Assembly: GCA_965602635.1 (NCBI GenBank)
Contig: CBFCZU010000242.1
Location: 1-6,362, forward strand
Length of the DNA stretch: 6,362 nt
From: CBFCZU01 sp965602635
GTDB lineage: Bacteria > Planctomycetota > Phycisphaerae > SM23-33
Direction of reading: 5' to 3'
Shown piece by piece: positions 1 to 6,357 of this stretch; positions within the stretch are counted from its first letter, which is position 1; each line of letters starts with the position of its first letter. The notes beneath the pieces were generated by a model that was not told the origin of the DNA, made no database searches, and saw only the letters and a list, made by a program, of their open reading frames with translations. A program made the translations under genes and the position numbers.

Positions 1-38
1 GAGCGAGACCCCCGCCTCCTGTGCCTGCCCGGTCCGGC

Positions 39-2609
39 TTACTGTGGCTTTGTGGTCGCCTTCAGTTCCTTCAACGCCCGCTGGCGGTTCTCCTCCAGTC
101 GCCTGGCCTCCAGTGCCCGCCGGTCCGCCACGCGACGCGCCTGGTGGGCCTCAAACCGCTCCTTCCCGACCAAACCCACGATCGCCTCTATCAGACGGCT
201 GACCTCGTTGCGGCGCCGCTGCAACTCTGCGGGGTCCAGCGACCAGTGCGTCACGTCCTTGCAGAACGATTCATCAAGGGCAAGGGCCGTGGATGCGCGC
301 CTGAGCAGCTCGGCCAACGTGAGCTCCTTCCCCTGGACCTGGACGGCGGATTCCTTCTTCACGTCTCCAGCCGAGATTGCCCTTTTCAGCGCTTCGGCCG
401 CCCCTTCCAGGATGAACATCGCCTCCCAGTCCTCGATGCCGTCGCGGATGTTCTCCAGGCGGACCGAGGAGGCCGGGTGGCCGCCCGGGCCGGGGTAGCA
501 TAGCTGGCCGTCGCCGTTGGTGTGGCGGAAGCTGTAGCAATGCCACGGGCTCTCGGGCCAGCGAGGCTTGATGGTGGGGTTCTTTCCCCAGATGGCGAAG
601 CAATAGTACTCGAAGCCCGTGATGCGGTATTTCCACGTCAGCCAGAACAGCATCCGCGAGGCGAACAGGGGATCGCCCATCATGACGTTGGGGTAGGGGT
701 GAGTAGGCCCGCAGGCGACGTACCACATGACCTCCTCGCCGCGCTGGCTGGCCTGCTCAATCTCCTTCGGGTCGAACCCGTACAGCCGGGTGGCGATGCT
801 CATCGTGGGGTCCCAGATGTCGATGTAGCCGATCAGTTCCTTCCTCGGGCGGGAGCCGCCGATCATCACCTTCAGGCCCGGGAAGTTAGCGTGGAGGATA
901 TTGGCCTTCTTCCGCATCAGGGCGAAGTCGCTGGTCTCGTCGCCGATGTAAACGTGGCAGTAGGGGAGTATTCCGTGCTTCTTGGCGATCTCGTGTCGCT
1001 TGCGGTACTCCGCCACCGGCACGTCCTTCAGCCCGGACAGCCCGCCCAGGATCCATACGTTGCAGCCGCGGGCCTTGCAGAAGGCTATGTCGTCGGGGTC
1101 GGGGGAGAAGCCGCGTGCGTACTGTGCCGTCGGGCTGAAGCGGTACTTCAGCAGGAACTCATACCACTCCCGCCGCCACTTCTGGTCCACTCTGCGCCCG
1201 TAGAACTTCGCCACCGGGCCCATGGTGATGTTCGTCTGGCAGCGGAACCGCCCGGTCAGCGGAATCTCATAGTCCCAGACGCGCAGCTTGATCTTCAGCG
1301 TGTGCGGGCGAGCCCCCTCGGCCGTGACCGTCATCCTGCCCTCGTACTCGCCGGCCGGGGCGTCCGGGGGAGTGTACACCGTGATCCACAGCGGCTTGCA
1401 CCGGTCCATCGACAGGTCGAAGGGCTCTCCCGGCAGCAGCGGGTCGGGCTTGGGGGCAAGCCAGTCGTAGCCGGGGTAGGCGTAGGACGGCAACGGCTGC
1501 ACGTACGGCTGCGTGCGCCAGGTGCAATTCGCCGCGGCGATTTGGCCCTTGCCGCCGAGGCGCTTCAGCGTGCTGAAGCGCACGTTCACCTTCTTGAGGT
1601 CGCGGGCAAACGGCAGGACGACGGCCTGGAAGCTCTCGTACTCGCGCCGGGCCGAGTAAAGCCGTACCGAGCCGCTGACTTCGCCGCCGAACGGATGCAT
1701 GGGGTGCAGGTCCGAGATCCGCGCCATGGCGTGCTGTGTGCCGATGGCGAAGTCGGGGTCCTTGCCGAAGGCGGCCCCGGCCGGGGCGTAATACTCGCGT
1801 GCCCGGCCAATGACGGCCCTCAGGCCGGCCACCTGTTCATGGAACTCATTCGCCTCGGCCCAGGTCAGATCGTCCTTTCCGGCCAGCTCCTTGGCGCGTG
1901 CGACGAGCCGATCCATCGACCACGCCTTGGCCGCACCGGGCGGGGCGAACCTGGCGGACAACGCCTTGGTTCGCTCGGCCCGCAGTTGCTTCAGCTCCGC
2001 CTGCGACTGGGCGAGCTTTCCCGCGGCGTCCATGCTGTAAACCACGATGTTATCGACCAGGACGCTCTTGCCGGCGGTGACGTGGATCTGGAGGTCGCCC
2101 AGCGTATCGCCCACTTTGGAGACCCACTTGTGGGCGGCGCAGGCGCTCTTGTTGCCACTGTCGATCAGCGTCCCCGCCAGCGGCAGCCGGACGTGCACCC
2201 ACCTGCCGTAGTCGCGGTTGGGGTAGAAATACCAGGGCGAGCGGCAGTTGCTCTTGCGGTTGACATTGAGGCACTGCACGAACAACTGCGGGTTGTCGGT
2301 GGTGTGGACGTAGAAGCTCAGGACCGTCTCTTCAGTCAGGGGGATCTTGACCTTCCGCTTGGCCCGCTTTTTTCCGCCGGCGATCTTCAGGGCGAACTTA
2401 CTGCCCGGCATGGCGTTCTTGGCCGTCAGTTCGCCGTCCCAGCCGTGGGTCTTGCCGTCGTCGAAGTTGCATTGGTAGATGATCTTTGCCCCCGGCGGCG
2501 GCTCGAACGTTGTCGGGGCCTGGCAGCCGCATGAGAAAAACATGACGCAAACAACCCCCACCAGGATCAGCCCTGTGTTCATCTCCATCCCTTTCCGAAA
2601 GCGTTTCAT
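39..2609 (-). CDS. GH123-like (DUF4091) glycoside hydrolase, predicted lipoprotein
   Basis: Predicted exported glycan-degrading enzyme of about 856 residues, longer than the roughly 550-600 usual for GH123. The N-terminus has a basic stretch (KRFRK), a hydrophobic core and Cys residues in FFSCGC, which fits a type II lipoprotein signal. Residues ~40-190 look like a jelly-roll carbohydrate-binding-type domain (NFDDG near the start, VDNIVVYS at the end). A helical linker follows. From ~300 comes a beta domain with the EYESFQAVVLP signature, then the catalytic barrel. The adjacent pair D557-E558 in YIGDETSD matches the Asp-Glu pair used by GH123 N-acetyl-hexosaminidases in substrate-assisted catalysis. 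The C-terminal DUF4091 signature is clear: NGDG, YPGPGG, then SVRLENIRDGIEDWEA. The last ~60 residues are charged and probably coiled-coil. Start choice: the ATG at 2609 keeps the basic n-region. The ATG at 2582 has the better Shine-Dalgarno (GGAAAGGG, 6-nt spacing) but loses the positive charge. An ATG at 2654 is also possible. The substrate is unknown; family members act on beta-GalNAc. Confidence 0.88.
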   Translation of the reverse strand: MKRFRKGMEMNTGLILVGVVCVMFFSCGCQAPTTFEPPPGAKIIYQCNFDDGKTHGWDGELTAKNAMPGSKFALKIAGGKKRAKRKVKIPLTEETVLSFYVHTTDNPQLFVQCLNVNRKSNCRSPWYFYPNRDYGRWVHVRLPLAGTLIDSGNKSACAAHKWVSKVGDTLGDLQIHVTAGKSVLVDNIVVYSMDAAGKLAQSQAELKQLRAERTKALSARFAPPGAAKAWSMDRLVARAKELAGKDDLTWAEANEFHEQVAGLRAVIGRAREYYAPAGAAFGKDPDFAIGTQHAMARISDLHPMHPFGGEVSGSVRLYSARREYESFQAVVLPFARDLKKVNVRFSTLKRLGGKGQIAAANCTWRTQPYVQPLPSYAYPGYDWLAPKPDPLLPGEPFDLSMDRCKPLWITVYTPPDAPAGEYEGRMTVTAEGARPHTLKIKLRVWDYEIPLTGRFRCQTNITMGPVAKFYGRRVDQKWRREWYEFLLKYRFSPTAQYARGFSPDPDDIAFCKARGCNVWILGGLSGLKDVPVAEYRKRHEIAKKHGILPYCHVYIGDETSDFALMRKKANILHANFPGLKVMIGGSRPRKELIGYIDIWDPTMSIATRLYGFDPKEIEQASQRGEEVMWYVACGPTHPYPNVMMGDPLFASRMLFWLTWKYRITGFEYYCFAIWGKNPTIKPRWPESPWHCYSFRHTNGDGQLCYPGPGGHPASSVRLENIRDGIEDWEAMFILEGAAEALKRAISAGDVKKESAVQVQGKELTLAELLRRASTALALDESFCKDVTHWSLDPAELQRRRNEVSRLIEAIVGLVGKERFEAHQARRVADRRALEARRLEENRQRALKELKATTKPQ

Positions 2610-2732
2610 GTGTTTCAGACCTGTTACCCGCCGGAAGAAACTACCACGGCCCATGCGGCCCCCGCCAGGTGTTACCGCTTCCCGTGACGTCGCCAGGACC
2701 GACCCGTACGGTCTCGGCCTAGCTCGGCGGGG
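2610..2732. other. Intergenic spacer between hydrolase and ART-like/HEAT gene
   Basis: This spacer of 123 bp (150 bp if the hydrolase starts at 2582) separates two leftward genes. I see no strong intrinsic terminator and no convincing -35/-10 pair. On the minus strand a short GACC/GGTC stem-loop near 2703-2715 is too weak to call. The motif GGTAACA occurs twice on the minus strand, near 2675 and 2626. Whether the hydrolase is co-transcribed with the two upstream genes cannot be settled from sequence. Confidence 0.5.
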
Positions 2733-3851
2733 TCAGCTCGTCGGCGCCGCGCGGCGGGCCGGCGTGTCGGTCTGTGGCCAGGCCGACCGGGGGTAGCCCT
2801 TGCCGGCTGTCAGCTTCCGCGCCAGGCGGACCACCTGGGGGTTCGGGTCGTAGAGCGCAAGCTCGAAGATCGCCCGGTGCCGCCGCGGGTCGAGCTGCCC
2901 CAGCAGGGCCGCGGTCTTCAGGCGGACGCACGGGCTGGGGTCCTTGAGCCCGCGCTCGAACCAGCGCGGCGCGTCCTGGCCGGAGTGCCTGGCGAGGACG
3001 GCTATGGCCGCCGCCCGGACGCGCCTGTCCGGCGAGTCGGCCAGTGCGGCGGCCGGCTCCGGGCCGCCCTCGGGGCAGCGCAGCATGAGGCGAAGGGCCG
3101 CCAGCCGAACCTCCGTGGAGTCGTCGTCCAGGTACATCGCGCACCAGTCGAACAGGTCGGCGTCGTCGAGCTCGGCCAGGACCGCCAGCCCGCGGGCGCG
3201 CCGCGCGGGGCGGGCGTCCTGGAGCAGCTCCAGCGCCTCTTCCTCGCGCCGGTCGATCTGGGGGAGCGAGTCGGCATCGACCTCGACCTCGATGCTCGCC
3301 ATTCGCGGACGGCGGCGCACCTTGAGCCGCTCGGGGTCGATCTCGGCCCCTTCGAAGAACTCCGGAAGCCACTGCCGCGCCAGGCGGATAACCTCGCCGG
3401 GCACGATCTTCGCGCCCGGGTGCGTGGTGAGACGGTTCGTGATCCAGCGCGACAGCCGCTCCACGCCCCAGTGGCTCTTGGCGACGCCCTTGTGGGGCTT
3501 GAGGCCCAGCAGCGAGTTGATCCACTTGGCCAGCTCGGCCGGCGCGGTGGGCACCTCCTGGCCGGGGTGCGACCGCAAGACCGTGGCGGGTATGGGCCCG
3601 CCCACGGCGAAGTTCCCGGCTCGGGAGAAGACCCGCTTGGCCCCCAGTCTGGCGCGGAGCTGGGCGAAGTCCACGTTGCAGGCGAGCACCACCGCCCTGT
3701 CGTGCGAGCGGCGGGCCTGGGTCCTCGCCCGACCCTCGGCGTAGGCCTTGCTCTTGGCGAACCACACCCGGCGCGAGGGCTTTCTGGGCAGGAACCCCTC
3801 CAGGCAGATTCGCTGCGCCCGGCGGCTGGTTGTGCCGTGGTACACGATCAT
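2733..3851 (-). CDS. ART-like N-terminal domain fused to HEAT repeats
   Basis: A 372-residue protein without signal peptide or membrane segment, so probably cytoplasmic. Residues 1-93 resemble the ADP-ribosyltransferase/PARP/Tpt1-type fold: YHGTT at 4-8 (the His-x-Gly strand), a helix ending in EGF at 18-20, RVWFAKSKAYAEGRA at 28-42 (the strand plus A..YA helix that carries the second site), and VGGPIPATVL at 83-92. The acidic residue often found near the third strand is not obvious; an Asn precedes FAVGGPIP. Residues ~95-200 are unassigned. Residues ~203-350 are alpha-helical HEAT-type repeats: DDDSTEVRLAALRLMLR, DSPDRRVRAAAIAVLAR, KDPSPCVRLKTAALLGQL and YDPNPQVVRLARKL. The ATG at 3851 is preceded by AAGGG with 8-nt spacing. 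It begins 26 bp after the cyclase stop, so the two are almost certainly co-transcribed. HEAT repeats usually bind proteins; enzymatic activity of the first domain is only inferred from fold-like motifs. Confidence 0.8.
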   Translation of the reverse strand: MIVYHGTTSRRAQRICLEGFLPRKPSRRVWFAKSKAYAEGRARTQARRSHDRAVVLACNVDFAQLRARLGAKRVFSRAGNFAVGGPIPATVLRSHPGQEVPTAPAELAKWINSLLGLKPHKGVAKSHWGVERLSRWITNRLTTHPGAKIVPGEVIRLARQWLPEFFEGAEIDPERLKVRRRPRMASIEVEVDADSLPQIDRREEEALELLQDARPARRARGLAVLAELDDADLFDWCAMYLDDDSTEVRLAALRLMLRCPEGGPEPAAALADSPDRRVRAAAIAVLARHSGQDAPRWFERGLKDPSPCVRLKTAALLGQLDPRRHRAIFELALYDPNPQVVRLARKLTAGKGYPRSAWPQTDTPARRAAPTS

Positions 3852-3859
3852 CGCGCGAT

Positions 3860-3864
3860 CCCTT
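3860..3864 (-). promoter_or_regulatory. Shine-Dalgarno of the ART-like/HEAT gene
   Basis: On the minus strand AAGGG lies 8 nt before the ATG at 3851. It sits inside the 26-bp gap after the cyclase stop codon, supporting this start and independent ribosome loading within the operon. Confidence 0.7.
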
Positions 3865-3877
3865 GTCGCCGTGCCCG

Positions 3878-4420
3878 TCAGTTGCTGAAGCGGTAGGTCA
3901 CCGGCGGGGTGATCTTATCGAAGCGTTTTCGCCCGTCGCCGCTCAGGCAGCGGAAGGCCTGGGGCGAGAGGCTCACCCCGCGCCTCCCCAGCCGGGCGGC
4001 GATGTTGACCGTCTTGCCGATCACGTCGAACCGCTTGGCCCCGGGCGGCCCGAAGCCCCCGGCCAGGACAGGCCCGACGTGCACGTTGACGTTCAGGTAC
4101 GTGTCCAGGCCGAACTCGCGCGCCCGCCGCCGCGCGTCGGCGGCGAACTCGCAGAGGGCGAAGATGACGGGCTCCGCCGCATCCGGCTCGAAGACGGCCA
4201 GCCCGGCGTCGCCCATGAACTTGACGACCCGCCCGCCCGCCGGCTCGATGTGCCCCGCCGCCATCGCGTAGAAGTCCTGGAAGAAGCCCGCCACCGTGGC
4301 GTCCTGCTTGGCCGACGACCACGCCGAAATCCGCGACAGGTCGAAGAAGGCCACACCGAGGGTTTGCGTCCGGCAATCCGCCGGCAGGTTGCCGGCCGGG
4401 GGAGCAAGAGAGTTGGACAT
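3878..4420 (-). CDS. Stand-alone class III adenylate/guanylate cyclase
   Basis: A 180-residue protein that is essentially one class III cyclase homology domain, with no sensor, HAMP or membrane part. All signature residues are visible: the first metal Asp in FFDLSRIS (D27), the base-recognition Lys and second metal Asp in VVKFMGDAG (K67, D71), VNVHVGPVLAG at about 112-122, and FDVIGKTVNIAARL with the adenine-type Asp (D132), transition-state Asn (N139) and Arg (R143). The Lys/Asp pair is the adenylate cyclase combination, so cAMP is the expected product; this follows from the family and was not measured. The enzyme works as a dimer with active sites at the interface. An upstream in-frame ATG at 4486 would add 22 residues, but the ATG at 4420 has a near-ideal Shine-Dalgarno (GGAAAGGA, 7-nt spacing), and the upstream start falls at the predicted transcription start. 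It is the first gene of an operon with the ART-like/HEAT gene. Confidence 0.9.
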   Translation of the reverse strand: MSNSLAPPAGNLPADCRTQTLGVAFFDLSRISAWSSAKQDATVAGFFQDFYAMAAGHIEPAGGRVVKFMGDAGLAVFEPDAAEPVIFALCEFAADARRRAREFGLDTYLNVNVHVGPVLAGGFGPPGAKRFDVIGKTVNIAARLGRRGVSLSPQAFRCLSGDGRKRFDKITPPVTYRFSN

Positions 4421-4427
4421 TGCAGTA

Positions 4428-4435
4428 TCCTTTCC
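4428..4435 (-). promoter_or_regulatory. Shine-Dalgarno that fixes the cyclase start
   Basis: The minus strand reads GGAAAGGA, then 7 nt, then the ATG at 4420. This favours the 180-residue cyclase over a 202-residue version starting at 4486. Confidence 0.8.
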
Positions 4436-4450
4436 ATTAAGGCATATAAC

Positions 4451-4484
4451 GTTGGCCGGGCGGGCAACGCGCCCGACGGCCAAC
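4451..4484 (-). promoter_or_regulatory. GC-rich inverted repeat at the 5' end of the cyclase operon
   Basis: Outer arms GTTGGCC (4451-4457) and GGCCAAC (4478-4484) are perfect 7-bp inverted repeats. Inside them CGGGC (4461-4465) and GCCCG (4471-4475) form a second 5-bp stem with a 5-nt loop; GGGCG/CGCCC is an alternative inner pairing. If the promoter at 4492-4520 is right, transcription begins at about 4485, so this hairpin would be the very first part of the mRNA, ending about 30 nt before the start codon. It could be a leader hairpin that stabilises the message, or a repressor site over the start point. Its position in a divergent region also allows an effect on the sigma gene. The structure is visible; its role is inference. 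Confidence 0.5.
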
Positions 4485-4491
4485 ACACACC

Positions 4492-4520
4492 CTTATAGTT
4501 CCAGATCGCGGCAGGAGCAA
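4492..4520 (-). promoter_or_regulatory. Sigma70-like promoter for the cyclase operon
   Basis: On the minus strand TTGCTC (4520-4515) is followed after exactly 17 nt by TATAAG (4497-4492). The -10 matches 5 of 6 consensus bases and the -35 matches 3 of 6. The expected start point is near 4485, giving a leader of about 65 nt. No comparably good promoter is visible on the plus strand for the sigma gene. Confidence 0.5.
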
Positions 4521-4610
4521 GTGGTAAACATTGGAATTCAACCGAACCTTTGCGGCGCCGTCTGCGACATGCAGGTGACGGCGGCAGGACAGCAAGCTGG
4601 CTGACGGCAG

Positions 4611-6032
4611 ATGACGTCTGATGCGGAATTATTCGCGGATGCAATTGCGGGCGGCCCGGAAGCGTTTGCCCTGATCGTCGACCGCTATCAGGATGCGGTC
4701 TTCGGAGTCGCCCTGGCGCGGCTGCGGGATTTCCACCGGGCCGAGGACGTCGCCCAGCAGGTGCTCGTGGAGGCCTTCGAGCGCCTCGGCACCTTGCGGG
4801 ATCCGTCGCGGCTGGGGGCGTGGCTGCGGTCGATCACGATTCATCACTGCATCGACCACCTGCGGCGGCGGCGGGACGTGACGCGGATCGAGGATAACAT
4901 GCACCCCGGCGGCGAGGGCGACCCGGGCGAAGACCTGCAGCGGCGGGAGCTGCGAGAGGCGGTCCTTGCCGCGATCGCCCGGCTGAGCAAGGCGCAGCGC
5001 GAGACGACGACGCTGTTCTATATCAACGGCTACTCGATCGCGGAGGTCGCCGGCATGCAGGAGGTGCCCGTCGGCACGGTAAAGCGCCGCCTGCACGACG
5101 CACGGGAGAAGCTGAAGGAAGAGATGCTCGTCATGGTCGAAGATGTGCTGAAATCCGAAGCGCCCCAGGACGACCTGGCCCAGCGCGTGTTCGAAGCGCT
5201 CTCGCAGCGAAACGGGGACGAGCACGAGATCATGGTGGGCCTTCGCCGGCTCGGCGCCGAAAGCGCGATCGGCGGGTTTCTCAAGGCCGCCGAATCGCCC
5301 TGGCCCGCCACGCGAAAGCACGCCGTCGACCTGGTCGGTCTGTTCGAGGCCCCCGAGCATCGTGAGAAGATCGTCGATCTGCTCAAGCGGGCAATGCGCG
5401 ACCCCAGCCAGATGGTCCGAGCTGGGGCGATGCGCGCGGCCTTGGAGCGACTCGGGTGCAGTGACGAGCGGAAGCGCACGGAGTTCGTTCCGTTGGTGGT
5501 GGAGCTTCTGTTCGATCCGGCCAAGGCGGTTCGACTTCGCGCGGCGTGGCACCTGCAGCGCCGGTGGGCGGCGGACGTGCCGATGGACAAAGCGGCGCGG
5601 GCGCTGCTCGAAGAGCCAAACCGGGCGGTGCGGAAGGTCAAAGAGGATCTGCTACAAGCCGTTCTCGACGCCCAGGCGCCACATGCCGAACCGGTGATCG
5701 GAGCCGGTCGCCCGGACGAGCGGCTGACCAAGCTGAGGCAGGAGCTGAAAAGCCCGAGCAATTCCGTGCGAGCCGACGCCGTTCCGGGTCTGCTGTATCT
5801 GCCGGTGGACCCGCAGCGGAAGCGCCGGGAGGTGGTCCCCCTGGTGGTGGGGATGTTGAAGGACCGATCTCGACGCGTGCGGTGGCGGGCAGCCTACGAA
5901 CTGTGCGCGTGGGCGGCGGACGTGCCGACAGGCGCCGTCGAGAAGGCCTGTCGGGCCGAAGAGCACGCGGGGACGCGTCAGATGATGGAACGGCTCCTGC
6001 GCAAGGCCACCCAAGCCCAGCAGACAGGATAG
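4611..6032 (+). CDS. ECF sigma factor with duplicated HEAT-like C-terminal extension
   Basis: A 473-residue RNA polymerase sigma factor, where ordinary ECF sigmas have about 170-200. Region 2 spans ~17-86 (AFALIVDRYQDAVFGVA, the RAEDVAQQVLVEAFERL helix, then WLRSITIHHCIDHLRRR). Region 4 spans ~113-172 (AIARLSKAQRETTTLFYING, then the helix-turn-helix YSIAEVAGMQEVPVGTVKRRLHDAREKLKEE). The remaining ~300 residues are helical with HEAT-type units, including two related ~90-residue copies. No anti-sigma gene is seen in the window, so the extension may act as a built-in control or protein-binding domain, as proposed for other ECF groups with long extensions. The ATG at 4611 is the first start after an in-frame stop at 4602, and the next Met (97) would delete region 2, so the start is secure even though no Shine-Dalgarno is evident. 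The gene is divergent from the cyclase operon. Confidence 0.9.
   Translation: MTSDAELFADAIAGGPEAFALIVDRYQDAVFGVALARLRDFHRAEDVAQQVLVEAFERLGTLRDPSRLGAWLRSITIHHCIDHLRRRRDVTRIEDNMHPGGEGDPGEDLQRRELREAVLAAIARLSKAQRETTTLFYINGYSIAEVAGMQEVPVGTVKRRLHDAREKLKEEMLVMVEDVLKSEAPQDDLAQRVFEALSQRNGDEHEIMVGLRRLGAESAIGGFLKAAESPWPATRKHAVDLVGLFEAPEHREKIVDLLKRAMRDPSQMVRAGAMRAALERLGCSDERKRTEFVPLVVELLFDPAKAVRLRAAWHLQRRWAADVPMDKAARALLEEPNRAVRKVKEDLLQAVLDAQAPHAEPVIGAGRPDERLTKLRQELKSPSNSVRADAVPGLLYLPVDPQRKRREVVPLVVGMLKDRSRRVRWRAAYELCAWAADVPTGAVEKACRAEEHAGTRQMMERLLRKATQAQQTG
5382..5657 (+). repeat. HEAT-like module, copy 1 in the sigma factor
   Basis: Encodes residues ~258-349. Key residues shared with copy 2 are DPS..VRA, then RKR.E.VPLVV..L, then VR.RAA..L, then WAADVP. 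The match is in register with only one- or two-residue gaps. At DNA level the segment 5564-5583 (GTGGGCGGCGGACGTGCCGA) recurs exactly at 5909-5928, 345 bp (115 codons) later. Confidence 0.75.
5733..5999 (+). repeat. HEAT-like module, copy 2 in the sigma factor
   Basis: Encodes residues ~375-463 and aligns with copy 1 along its length: SPSNSVRADAV, RKRREVVPLVVGML, VRWRAAYEL, WAADVP. The offset falls from 117 to 115 residues along the module. It ends about 10 residues before the stop codon. Confidence 0.75.
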
Positions 6033-6066
6033 AGACGGCGGCAGCAACAGCCGGACCCGAGGGACG

Positions 6067-6082
6067 CGTGGTGTGTCCCACG
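6067..6082 (+). other. Stem-loop A, loop complementary to stem-loop B
   Basis: CGTGG (6067-6071) and CCACG (6078-6082) form a 5-bp stem with the 6-nt loop TGTGTC. The loop is an exact complement of 6115-6120 in the loop of the next hairpin. A competing fold pairs GGGAC (6061-6065) with GTCCC (6075-6079), so this hairpin is not the only possible structure. Confidence 0.4.
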
Positions 6083-6102
6083 GCGCACTCAGGCTGGCCG
6101 TT

Positions 6103-6133
6103 CCCGGGCGGGCGGACACACGACCCGCCCGGG
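6103..6133 (+). terminator. Strong GC stem-loop B after the sigma gene, possible terminator
   Basis: CCCGGGCGGG (6103-6112) and CCCGCCCGGG (6124-6133) are a perfect 10-bp inverted repeat with an 11-nt loop. TGGC (6095-6098) and GCCA (6137-6140) can add an outer 4-bp stem. It begins 70 nt after the sigma stop. Only CCTTGTT follows, not a proper U-tract, so it may act as a 3' end protector or weak terminator rather than a classical one. Confidence 0.4.
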
Positions 6134-6231
6134 GCCGCCACCTTGTTACACTTCCGTAGGGGCAATGCCGGTCGCTGATCCCTCCTGACCTGCACTTGGG
6201 GCCCCCAGCTCCCAGGCCCGTCTTGGCAGCG

Positions 6232-6249
6232 CGTTTGCGCGCGCAAACG
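6232..6249. promoter_or_regulatory. Operator-like palindrome, copy 1
   Basis: CGTTTGCGCGCGCAAACG is a perfect 18-bp palindrome. Its 17-bp part 6234-6250 (TTTGCGCGCGCAAACGG) is repeated exactly at 6344-6360. Symmetry around a central CpG is typical of dimeric helix-turn-helix repressor sites such as those of the LacI family, but the binding protein is unknown. Confidence 0.5.
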
Positions 6250-6343
6250 GCACCCCACCCCCCCGGCGAATTACGCCAAAAAAGAAGTTTTATTCCACCG
6301 GCCCCGCCGGGGGTTGTGGCCGGGGGGGCGGCAAGGCAACGTC

Positions 6344-6357
6344 TTTGCGCGCGCAAA
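6344..6357. promoter_or_regulatory. Operator-like palindrome, copy 2
   Basis: TTTGCGCGCGCAAA is a perfect 14-bp palindrome; the identity with copy 1 runs to 6360. The two copies are 110 bp apart start to start, close to a whole number of helical turns, which would suit DNA looping across the A/T-rich island between them. It lies at the window edge, so a regulated gene would be outside. Confidence 0.5.

Noticed and set aside
15..20. AGGAGG on the minus strand just after the hydrolase stop, as the Shine-Dalgarno of a further gene
   Set aside because: No ATG, GTG or TTG follows on the minus strand within the remaining 14 nt of the window, so the spacing would already be too long.
522..2534. A 670-codon open frame on the plus strand
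   Set aside because: It is antisense to the hydrolase gene, has the low-complexity composition typical of G+C-rich shadow frames and shows no recognisable domain.
2719..3765. A 348-codon minus-strand frame overlapping the ART-like/HEAT gene
   Set aside because: It is rich in Arg, Gly, Ala and Pro without motifs, while the other frame has clear YHGT and HEAT signatures and a Shine-Dalgarno.
4421..4486. Longer cyclase starting at the ATG at 4486
   Set aside because: That start coincides with the predicted transcription start, the extra residues are outside the cyclase domain, and the inner ATG has a far better ribosome-binding site.
4533..4564. GGAATT ... CGTCTG as an ECF-type self-regulated promoter for the sigma gene
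   Set aside because: The 20-nt spacer is longer than the 15-17 typical of ECF promoters and the -35 match is imperfect.
4629..5552. A 307-codon minus-strand frame opposite the sigma factor
   Set aside because: Antisense shadow; the plus strand encodes unmistakable sigma regions 2 and 4.
6265..6277. GGCG-AATTA-CGCC hairpin followed by A-run as a terminator
   Set aside because: The stem is only 4 bp, and on the minus strand the T-run comes before rather than after it.
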